Shown: one piece after another, positions 10,887 to 20,200 of the stretch | Numbering within the stretch: position 1 is the first letter of the stretch | Layout of the letters: each line of letters starts with the position of its first letter | Assembly: GCA_023374045.1 (NCBI GenBank) | Contig: CM041776.1 | Coordinates: forward strand, 42,414,171-42,478,170 | Length of the DNA: 64,000 nucleotides | Direction of reading: 5' to 3' | Source of the DNA: Limonium bicolor | Taxonomy: Eukaryota > Streptophyta > Magnoliopsida > Caryophyllales > Plumbaginaceae | Program-made: the position numbers and the translations under genes | Notes under the pieces: model-generated | Databases searched by the model: none | Seen by the model: the letters and a program-made list of their open reading frames with translations, nothing else | Told to the model about the DNA's origin: nothing

Positions 10887-11596
10887 TCACCACTCAAAAC
10901 AGCAAAAGAAACTCGTGATGTGTTAAAATAAATAAAAATGGAAAGAAATAGGGAGAATTAAACAGTTAAACAAAAATTATTCGAAAATTTAAGAACTTTT
11001 TTTTGGAGTAAGTTAACCGATAATAAATAAACAAAAAGAAATTAAAATAAATGTAGATTAAGTAATTAAAAACAGTAAAATAAATAAAGAACAGGACAGA
11101 ATTAAATAGCAGAAATTTAAATGACAAGGGAATTAAAATGACAGGGAAAATAAAGAACTGGAATTTAAATTACTGAATTTAAATGTTAGTTAGTTAGAGT
11201 ACTGGAATTTAAATGACAGAATTTAAATGACAGAATGTAAATGTTAGTAATTAGTTGACAGAAATTTAAATTACTGAATTTAAAATGACAGAAATTTAAA
11301 TGTTAGAAGTTAGTTTACTGAAAATAAATGTCAGAAATTAGTGTACTGAAATTTAAATGTTAGAAGTTAGATTGCTGAAATTTAAAGGACACTGGAAATT
11401 TAAATAACTGGGAATTAAATGACAGTAATTTAAATGACTGAAATATAAATAACTGTAAGTAAATAACAGAAATTAGTAGAAGTAAAATAGACAAACAACA
11501 AAATAGTATAAACAGAATATTAACAGAATAAAGAAAATAGAATATTATAATATAACAGGTGAATTATTCGGGGCTTAGGGACTAGAATAAATCAAG
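10887..11596 (-). other. 5' leader of element F with ATTTAAAT repeats
   Basis: This stretch lies between the primer site and gag. It is A-rich, and from about 11090 to 11470 it consists of loosely tandem units of about 15-30 bp containing the palindrome ATTTAAAT plus GACAGAA, ACTGAAA or GTTAG. No coding region. It may be the packaging or untranslated leader region, but that is inference. Confidence 0.6.
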
Positions 11597-11614
11597 TCCC
11601 CGGCAACGGCGCCA
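11597..11614 (-). promoter_or_regulatory. primer-binding site, tRNA-Asp type
   Basis: On the - strand TGGCGCCGTTGCCGGGGA lies 3 bp from the LTR end. This is complementary to the 3' end of plant tRNA-Asp and is the primer site used by Athila elements, which fixes both lineage and orientation. Confidence 0.9.
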
Positions 11615-11617
11615 TTT

Positions 11618-13306
11618 TGCAGACTGTATATTGTGAGTTTGGTTGGAACTGGTGTAATTAAACAAATGAAAAAGAAATTAATAACTCAAATATCCGTCGG
11701 GCTGCAAACAAAATCCCGGTCGCAGTAGTATAGTAAGACAGAAGCGGTCGGGGTCAAACCGTGGGACTTATAGTGAAATAATATAGTACCTAAGCTTGTC
11801 ACAAAGGGGGGAAGATAATTGACTCGTTTTTGTAAGTAAAACAACAGATAAAATTAACTGAGTGGAAAACAAATTAAATGGGACTCCGGTTCAGGTTTAT
11901 ATAATCTGATTAATTATGCTATCTCTACCGGTTTATTATAATAGTTTGGCAAAATTCATGTTATTATCTTAAGGACTAAATCATAGACTCAAAAGGACTC
12001 GTTTACCAGAAAATGCTCGGTCTAATCTAGACTCGAGCAAAACACATGTAAACGGAATTAAGTGCGAGGAATTATATTTGCATCTGAAAATACTAACTTA
12101 TTAAATCATAATAAGCTTTCTCCAGATTTACGGCTTAATTAACCTGTCTATTTATCACCGGTCTGATCAAAATAGACTTCGTAAAGCATTTTAATAAATT
12201 CATGAAATTTATTAAAAAGGCAAGAAATAAACTTTAATTGTAACAAACTGTATTTATTTTAACCGGTAGAAATATAGATTACATAACTAAACAAACTATA
12301 ATTAAACCTTCCCCCGGAGTAAATCCTCCTTAGCCTGACATATTAACTGGTAATATGTCAGTCAGAGGTTGGACGTAATATTAATGCGGTGTTGCAGAGG
12401 TGTGGATGATGGGAAATGAAGAGAACGAAGAGTGGAAAGTGTACGTAGGAATTTGTATGTGGAATGAGTGTTTTGGAGTGTTGAGTTCTGGGGATCGACG
12501 TGTTTTTGGTTGAAGGTGCAGTGTGTTTATATAGAAGAAGGGAAGAGGAAGAAGACAGGTTGGAGACAGAGCTGGAGACAGACGCGTGAGGGATTTAAGG
12601 TAGGCGCCTGATATGGTTTATGGAGTAGATGGATATGTCTGCAGGCAAGTCGGCGAAGAAAACCAGTCGACAGTTTCTAGATCTGGGTTGCATTTATTTC
12701 CTGTCCGTGCTTTTTTTTCACGGACTCATTTATCTCTTGTCCGTCCATTTTTCCACGGACATATTCTTCAAATTGCTCACGTCCGCCCCTTGTCCGTCCA
12801 TAATTCCACGGACGTATTCATTTCCTTACTTCTGTCCGGCCAAATAAGCACGGACGTAACACGGTTGCCATATTTGCCGCGTCCGGACCACCGTCCGGAC
12901 CTCCATGGTTCGGACGCTTGTATTTTCTGTTGCGTCCGTGTTTTTCTCCGCGGACGTGCCACGGACAGCTTCTTGTCCGGCCTTATTAACCCGGACATGC
13001 CACGGACGGGTTTTTGAATTGTCCGAACCACTTTGTCCGGACCACCTTGGTCCGGACAACAATTGTTTTGCTCCTAAAATATTCATTTTAGCTCCGTTTT
13101 AAGATCCGTTTGCGCCTATGCGTTGCGTCTCTTCGTCTACTTTCATCCTAGCTTGGTTTTCCTCATGTTTAACCAATAAATTTGTGAGATAACCAATAAA
13201 ACATAAGCTAGAGGAAAAACATACGATAAGTGAGAAATGAGCAAGAAAAGTGCTAATATAATATATGAAATACACTCATAAAACATGCTCATTTGGACAC
13301 TTATCA
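11618..13306 (-). repeat. right LTR of element F (5' LTR, 1689 bp)
   Basis: Partner of 5818-7508 with the same ends (TGCAGACTG ... ACTTATCA). It contains a TATA box at 12525-12535. Compared with the left LTR it lacks 16 bp near 12640 and has one extra GTCCG dyad near 12700. On its right it continues without a target duplication into internal sequence of the same family. Confidence 0.9.
12700..13061. repeat. GTCCG-CGGAC dyad array in U3 of F right LTR
   Basis: Same array as 6941-7261, with an additional unit (arms GTCCGTG and CACGGAC flanking a T-run) at the left edge. Open frames running through this array on both strands reflect the repeat. Confidence 0.8.
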
Positions 13307-13781
13307 CACCCCCACACTTACCTTTTGCTTGTCCTCAAGCAAAACCATGTACCCAAGTAAGTAGGGAATGCTCAATACTAACAAATATTATTATGAAGGG
13401 TAGGATAAAGAGGTGAACGGTACATGATCTTTAAACTTTTCGAGGAGTGTGATCCATCAACTACTGGTGGCATAGGTGTGCTCAGGGTAAAAATAAAATT
13501 AGAGTTTCGGGGTATGATCCGGAGTACTTCAATGCTTCTTAGTTAAGGTGACTTTGAGAACTTTTACCATGGCCAACTTCTCTCAAGAATGGGCATTGAC
13601 GAGAAAACAAAAGGAAAAATAGATTTATGCATTTGTTTCACTTTTGCATAAGAGATGAGAAGATAATATGTAGGCATCAAGCCTTTGTTTTTAAGAACAC
13701 TCAACTCTCTTTGTTGGTTTCCAATGGTGTCTCGCAAGTCCCTTGCTTATTTTTTTTTACAGAGAAGCACCCCTTAGCAAT
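13307..13781 (-). mobile_element. F': internal 3' segment of a second Athila-type copy, truncated
   Basis: It begins with the polypurine tract copy at 13307-13319 and is collinear with 7509-7984 (same AT-rich text, few substitutions) until the shared CAAT at 13778-13781. There it stops and integrase sequence of element B begins. This gives the order LTR - internal - LTR - internal, the product expected from recombination between two copies. Confidence 0.85.
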
Positions 13782-14229
13782 GGTCTTTGGCACACCGTGG
13801 TGCCGGATCACCTCCTTCTGGAACAAGTCCGCCAACTTCGGGACCTTCCAGGTATCCTTCATAGCAACAAACTTCGCCACCTTTGTAAGACGATCTACAA
13901 TGACCCAAATCGTGTTCAGTCCTCTCTTAGTCGGTGGGAGACCGACAACGAAATCCGTCGAGAAGTCCTCGAACTTCCAGCATGGACTGCACTAATCCGT
14001 CGGGTCTCTTGTGCTCAAACTTAACCTTCTGACAGGTCAAGCATCTAGTCACATAGTCGGCTACGTCCTTCTTCATCCCGCTCCACCAGAAATGGACCTT
14101 CAAGTCCTTGTACATCTTCGAAGAACCGGGGTGGACAGATAAGGACGAGCAATGAGCCTCCTCGAGTATCTTCTTCTTCAGGTCAGAAGAAGACTCTGGA
14201 ATACATAACCGGCCATTCAGTCGAATCAT
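13782..14229 (-). pseudogene. integrase fragment of element B (zinc-binding domain and part of the core)
   Basis: 14229-13927 encodes the HHCC domain: paired His in AHCSSLSVHPGSSKMYKDLK and the C-L-T-C pair in TRCLTCQKVK. After a frame change the catalytic core is recognisable to KEVIRHHGVPKT, where the sequence breaks off at 13782. The C-terminal part and the 3' LTR are missing. Inserts element cDNA into the genome when intact; here a relic. Confidence 0.8.
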
Positions 14230-14289
14230 GTCGTCGTCGCTCTGTTCGAAGTCGTACTTCTGACTCTCAAAACAACCCTCTGTTATCTT

Positions 14290-14691
14290 CTACTTGATAC
14301 TCTGCATATACTGATCATTCTCCTGTGCAACTCGTATCTCATCAACTAGACTGCTGCCTGCTAAAAGCATAAACAATGAATGTGCTCGGTGGCTCAGGGC
14401 GTCGGCTACTACATTCGCCTTGCCCTCCTTGTACCTTAGGTCTATGTCGTAGTCCTTCAAGAACTCGACCCATCTTCTCTGTCGCATGTTCACCTCCTTC
14501 TGAGTGAAGAGATGCTGTAAACTCTTGTGATCAGAGTAGATGGTGACTGTCACACCGTAAAGATAATGGCGCCAGATCTTCAAAGCGAAGACTACTGCAC
14601 CCAACTCAAGGTCGTGTGTGGGGTAGTTCACCTCGTGCTTCTTCAGCTGTCGGGATGCGTAGGCAACGACCTTCCCGTGCTGCATAAGCAC
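14290..14691 (-). pseudogene. RNase H domain of element B
   Basis: Open frame of 133 codons with hallmark segments [33 protein letters not shown] and [10 protein letters not shown], the last two holding catalytic Asp residues. It would degrade template RNA during reverse transcription. Separated from RT by a stop or frame change at about 14692. Confidence 0.85.
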
Positions 14692-14696
14692 ACAGC

Positions 14697-15704
14697 CTAG
14701 ACTACCTCGAACCCATCGGTGCCCTCAGGGATAGTAAGGACGGGTGCTGATGTCAGGAGATCCTTTAGTGTCTGAAAGGACTGCTCGCACTCGGCAGACC
14801 ATAAGAACTGGGACTCCTTCTTCATGAGATTCGTCATTGGTTTGGTCACCTTGGAGAAGTCCTTCACGAACCTTTGATAGTAACCGGCCAAACCCAGAAA
14901 GCTGCGGACGTCTGTTACCGTCTTCGGCCTCGGCCAACTCTTCACTACCTCTATCTTAGCAGGGTCTACAGATATCCCGCTAGCTGATATAATATGTCCA
15001 AGGAATGACACGCTTGTCCAACCAGAACTCACACTTCGAGAGTTTGGCATACAGCTGGTTCTCTCTCATGATACTAAAAACCTGCCTCAAGTGTAACTCA
15101 TGCTCCTCATCGGTCTTAGAATAGACCAGGATATCGTCGATGAAGACCACAACTGAACTATCAAGCTGCTCTCTGAAGAGACGGATCATCAATTCCATGA
15201 AGATAGCTGGCTCATTCGATAACCTGAATGGCATAACGGTGAACTCGAGTCCTGAAAGTTGTCTTCTCAACATCACCCTCTGCAATCCTGATCTGATGGT
15301 AGCCAGATCTGAGATCTATCTTTGGGAACACACTGGCTCCTCTCATCTGGTCAAACAAGTCGTCGATCTGTGGTAACGGGTACTTGTTCTTGACCGTGAC
15401 CGCATTAAGCTCGCGGTAGTCGATGCAGAGTCGCATACTGTCGTCCTTCTTCTTGACGAACAGGTTTGGAGCACCGCAAGGAGAAACACTAGATGGTATG
15501 AATCCCTTGTCGAGGAGGTCCTCCAGCTTGTAGCTTCAGCTCCCTCATCTTAGCTGGCGCCATACGGTAGGGCGCCTTAGCAATAGGGCCCGTACCTGGC
15601 AATAAGTCGACGGCGAACTCAACCTCGTGCATAGGCGGCATGCCAGGCAGCTCATCAAGAAACAAGTCGGGGAAGTCTACCACGACTGGAATGTCTGAGT
15701 CCAT
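14697..15704 (-). pseudogene. reverse transcriptase of element B, in several frames
   Basis: Fragments at 15704-15489 (N-terminal region, [17 protein letters not shown]), 15436-15212 ([33 protein letters not shown]), 15285-14980 (fingers/palm with catalytic [13 protein letters not shown] near 15144-15110) and 15050-14697 (thumb and connection, [17 protein letters not shown]). Usual Ty3/gypsy order, but with at least three frame breaks. Copies RNA into cDNA when intact. Confidence 0.85.
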
Positions 15705-15713
15705 CTCATCGCT

Positions 15714-16322
15714 CTATCTCGTGTCCTGAACATAACAGAGGAAGGCCTGTCGGCCATTCCTAACGTCCTTTATCAGGGATAGCGCTGACATGATCTTGAC
15801 AGTCGGCTCTCTCTTCACACTGCGGTATGACACTGTCTTGCCGCTCGGCCCCTTCAGCAGTAGTTGATGCTCTGCACAATGTAGGCGGCCCTTATGCTTC
15901 TGCAGCCATTCCTTACCCACTATAATGTCGAAGCCCAAGTTCTTAAACTCAATCAGGTCGATGGGGAAGGTCTCAGTCATAATGTTGATCTCTAGTCCCG
16001 TGTACTATCTGGTGCAACCAACTCTCTCCTTCGAAGGAAGAGTGACTGAAAAGTCAGAGAGCTGTTCGGGGGCTGCCCTCAGCTTCTTAGCGAATGCCGA
16101 GGAGATAAATGAATGCGAAGCCCCGGAGGCGAACAATATGGAAGCACTAACACCATCGACAGGAAAGGTACCTGAGATTACTTCTCGTGTTAGCATCGAG
16201 CCACAATAAATCACTTATTTATTGTCGGTTGTTAATTGTCATACCTGTGATGACATTACCGGACTCCTTGGCTTGCGCCATATCTAAGATGCATAAGGTA
16301 CCCTCCATTTCATTTTCGTGGC
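15714..16322 (-). pseudogene. aspartic protease region of element B, with predicted 73-nt intron
   Basis: 16214-16005 carries the protease motif as FASGASHSFIS. The usual catalytic motif is D-S-G, so the Asp is replaced by Ala. 15980-15714 is the protease C-terminal part (LGFDIIVGKEWLQKHKGRL). A small exon at 16245-16322 (ending SGNVITG) can be joined to GTFPVDG by removing 16172-16244, which has GTATGA and CTCAG ends; element C has no equivalent insertion. The 16323 acceptor (CTCCAG) is conserved in C. Inactive as read. Confidence 0.7.
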
Positions 16323-16443
16323 CTGGAGTTATGAATTAATGGTATTAACAAACGGAACACATATACTTGAATGTACATAAACTCTTATTTCATTTATCCA
16401 ATTGGTATTACAACAAGGTTACACACTTAGCTACTAAAATACA
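16323..16443 (-). other. predicted intronic sequence between AlkB stop codon and protease exon of element B
   Basis: 121 nt, AT-rich, ending in CATAACTCCAG on the - strand directly before the protease-leading exon. Element C has a comparable stretch ending TTTCAATAG. Because AlkB ends in its own stop, this is either the end of an intron that skips AlkB or untranslated sequence after it. Confidence 0.5.
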
Positions 16444-17182
16444 TCAGTATTGTCTGAAAGTTAAATTTAAACGGTCGGGTCGGATGTGGGTCTCATTCAC
16501 TAGAGCTGGTGGGGCGGTATTGAGCTTAATGCTCTTAATCCCATGATATACTAGCCTTGATTCTCTACCAAATACCAACACATCCCCATACTTGAGGACG
16601 ATCTTGCTTGCCAGATCCATCCTCTTCTGGTCTCCATAGATGAACTCAGCATCATCGTCAATGGAGAACGACACAACCGGTATTCCTCTGGTGATGGACT
16701 CGGTCGTCTCATCACGGTCTTGGTGCATCCCAAGCCTTCCTCCCTGCTCGTAGTAGTTGATGATGCAAACATCGGGTGTCATGTCGGGTAAAGGGTAAGT
16801 CTCACAGTCTTGAGCAATATCCATTGCTTTTCTCACCAAGGTTAGGAAACTCTCAGGTATCCAGGTATTGATACGTCATCTACCATTCTCACCTCTCGGT
16901 AAACCCTAGCATGCGGATCCCAATCCTTCCCTAAGCACATCATGTGCAGTTTCATCTTAGAACCACTACTAAATACAGGGGTATAAAATCCTTCCAAACC
17001 CTTACCCAAAGCTCTACACTCATCTACTATGGCGATTGGTTCATCTAAGGCTAGGAACTCTCTGAGAAGTATCATGCTCGGTCTGACCACATAACACAAC
17101 TCGCCAGGGTACTCCCGTCTTTCTTCCACAGGTCTAGGTGATCTCGGTCTTGTGAGTGTGGGATAGCAGATATCGAAGTCTC
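16444..17182 (-). pseudogene. AlkB-type 2-oxoglutarate/Fe(II) dioxygenase exon carried by element B (ALKBH1-like)
   Basis: About 245 codons. In order: FDICYP near the start, CYVVRPSMILLREFL, FYTPVFSSGSKMKLHMMCLG, KDWDPHARVYREVR, VCIINYYEQGGRLGMHQDRD, IPVVSFSIDDDAEFIYGD, GDVLVFG, VYHGIKSI and RLNLTFRQY then stop. The Fe ligands (H-x-D in MHQDRD, distal H in VYHGIK) and the 2OG-binding R-x-N-x-T-F-R are all present. This matches plant ALKBH1-type proteins, which demethylate nucleic acids. One 8-bp tandem duplication (ATACCTGG then ATACCTGA, near 16850) shifts the frame between the two halves; otherwise no stops. It starts after a good acceptor (TCTCTTAG) at 17183 and lies between gag and protease on the same strand. 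Element C has the same domain in the same place. Confidence 0.88.
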
Positions 17183-17279
17183 CTAAGAGATAAAAGGTTT
17201 CCTAGGTAAGTCGTTTGTCTAAAGTGGTAATTAAAACACGCATTCATGCTAAGGTAAAGCGTTTAACACTTAGTCATGC
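17183..17279 (-). other. 3' part of the intron between B's gag zinc-knuckle exon and AlkB exon
   Basis: AT-rich, ends in a pyrimidine tract and TTAG at the AlkB exon. The other part lies at 32425-32458, across element A. Together about 131 nt, similar to the 148-nt intron at the same place in element C. Confidence 0.55.
17275..17279. repeat. target-site duplication of element A, left copy (CATGC)
   Basis: CATGC directly before the LTR start TGTAACACC, matched by CATGC at 32420-32424. Five-base duplication as expected for Ty3/gypsy integration. Confidence 0.9.
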
Positions 17280-20200
17280 TGTAACACCCCTCTCCATAAA
17301 CACGTAATAATCCCTCACTTAGCAATAAATAAAACGTCTTACAGCGGATGATAAATAACAACATTAATACTCACTCGGGTGTCACCTACCATTACTCGCC
17401 CATGCAAGTAACGAAGCATAACTATATCCAACAACCAAAATAAATAAACTGCTAACCGCTGTGATAACGAGATAACTCCTATACATCATACTAAGTCCAT
17501 AAACCATAAACGTCGACAAGTGAGTGTCTACCCAATCCCAAATATACATAACCGTGCCATAATACAAACCACAGTCTAACATTGTTATACAAATAAACTC
17601 CATGTGCGGTAATTAAAATAAACTCAATCTACCCTGATCCCGCACTTCGGCTTCGGCGATAATCAACAACCTGCACAATGAGTGTAGTCTCAGCGATAAA
17701 CGCTGAGTATGCCGGGCCTGACCCTATTGGTCACTTAGTCATTTTAACCATCTTATTATTAGATTGGTTTCATGCTTTACCATTTTACAGATATAATCAA
17801 TCCTGTAATAGACATACATAAAAACATAACCATCCATCCAATCAATACAGTTATTACATATCACATACAACAGTTGTATAATCGAACATATCGAAATAAT
17901 TGCAGTATAATGTACAATGTACAATCGCTGTAGCGAACGGTTTCTATATTTAATTTACCTTGGCCTTCAAGGCCCATCCATCCAAACCATGTTTAATTAT
18001 TTATTTACCAGTTGGGCGTCAAGTTAGGACAACCCGATAACAACCTCACCATGGACAGTAGTCCTCCCGTACACACAAAGGTGCTCATTTCGCCAGAGGT
18101 CCGGAGGCCCCTGACTATTCACTTTGCCTCGTAAGGCGTCCATATAAAGGTCGTAGCCACGTGACCCACGATCCAAATAGGGCTCGTTGGGTATATACCT
18201 GGAGCGGAACCCGATCAGGAACCCCTCAGTGATCATAAATGTGCAACCAGGTAGTTCGTAAACTACACTGGATTCCTCACCTCAACTCATACCATCTCTC
18301 TCTCATAATGTTTAAGATATGCTCTTAGTCTTATGGAGAATACAATTTATTAATTAGCTGCCCAATGGGTCTCACGCATACCTAGAAGTAATCTAGGTTA
18401 TATTCATGTTCGAGATCCATGCTCTAGAGACCGACAATGTCGTGACTCGTTCCTAAGTGTTTTACTTAGGTTACCATATACTTAATATTAATACTAATGG
18501 TATTATATCAAGTAATCGTCATGTCATCACATTAAACGCATATGTATGTTTATATAAGTAGTTCTATAGTCGACGTAGTGTTAGTCCCGTAGGACGCTCG
18601 TGCATAAATAATTAATGCAGTAACACACATAATCACATACACGTATCCACACACATAACACACAAGTTATATCAACCAAATCCGAGCCCAAGGAATTCCT
18701 TAGGACAACCCGATCAAACCCCTTTACATACCGTACACCTTAGACCAAGGATGCGCAGTGTAGACCACTAGCTCGTCAAGCGCCTTCGTCTGAAGTATGA
18801 TCTAAACGGTAATAAAACTACAAGTCAGTCTCCAAGACTAACTAAATCCGGTATTTCCGAATAACAAGTAACCCCGACATTCATCCCCGGATTTCTATAG
18901 TTAATTGTTACGGGTTTCTCAAAACCAGTCGGCTTTGTTACTAAAACTCGTAGGTCGTAATGTTTCGACTGTTGAGTTTAATCCATTATATTTCTTTAAT
19001 CTTATCCATCATTGAATTTAGGTATAGAACCTATAATTGCATGTATGCATGCATTATTTATTATATTGTATTATTTTTCCACCATCCATTATAATACTTT
19101 GTATTACATAATCCATTAATCTTGTAATAATTATATTTGAATTCAAAAACTTATAACTCATTGTTTATAAACTATTTTCATATAATAACCTCCACCATTA
19201 TATTATATGGTCTCCAACCATAATATATATCCATCCTTATATACATTATTCTCGTATATATTTACCAATATAGTAAGTTTCATGAGTTGTAAAACTCTTA
19301 TATTATATGTTACATTTTATCAACTTATATTAGATGATAATTCTCATTATTTGTATTATACTATACAACTTATATTAAGATTATTATCCTAATATTATGT
19401 AACATCTTTATGTTGTATAATTACAACTTCTAAGGTTTATTCAATATATACCTTAGTTTATAAATCTTATTTATTTATAGTTTGTCACATTATTTAATGT
19501 GAATATCCTTACTTATTAATTCCATCTAAACCACCTTAATACCATATAATTGTTATAACATTTATAACATTGTAGACCATAGTCTAAAATTCATTTTCCA
19601 ACTCTTATTAATTCGGTACAACACTTTATTTTATTTTAATTTCATTTTGACCACATAGCATTATGTAATGTTATACCTTATACTAATATCATATAATATA
19701 TATTTTTTTGTTTCCTTTAACTTATAACCTATAGTTTTTATACAAAACTACATTTAATGCCACATAGGCATATACATTTAAACCTTATTCTTTTCCATAA
19801 CCCATAGTTTTGTTTATTTACAAAATCACCCCATAATTTATACCACGTTATATATACCATATAATATAACATTTTTAACTTATAAAAAAGGTATAACCTA
19901 TGGTTATTTTATAAAATAACCGAACAGATTTTTAATTTGTTTCAATTTATTTCCAGCCCCTTTAACTTTCCAAATTTATAAATTTGACCACATATATAAT
20001 GTTATGTCATATATATCATATATTATAACATTTTAAACCTTAATATTAATATAACCTATAGTTATATAATATTTAAATTGCTAACAGACCCCTTGTCTAT
20101 TCTTAATTATTTTTCAACCCACCAACTTTCTATAATCACAATGTGACCCACTTTATAACATATAGTTTTATAATATCATTAAAACTATATATTATACATA

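Larger units (their letters stand above)
5818..13306 (-). mobile_element. Element F: gag-only Athila-type Ty3/gypsy retrotransposon
   Basis: Two direct LTRs (5818-7508 and 11618-13306) flank a 4.1-kb internal region. On the - strand the LTR starts TGATAAGTG and ends CA; a polypurine tract and a tRNA-Asp primer site sit next to the LTRs as expected. The only coding sequence is a broken Athila-like gag; protease, RT and integrase are absent, so it depended on a partner for mobility. No target duplication is found: 5 bp left is GAGTA, and the right LTR runs into a second internal segment. Confidence 0.9.

Noticed and set aside
5813..13311. Simple target duplication for element F
   Set aside because: GAGTA on the left and CACCC on the right do not match; the right side is internal sequence of a second copy.
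16444..17182. AlkB exon as an integrated plant RNA virus fragment
   Set aside because: No replicase, helicase or coat sequence nearby; motifs are of ALKBH1 type, with predicted introns on either side, and the same exon recurs between gag and protease in element C.
16444..17182. AlkB exon as an ordinary host gene into which retrotransposons inserted
   Set aside because: It is flanked on both sides by parts of one element and the same order is found in C, which has its own intact LTRs and target duplication.
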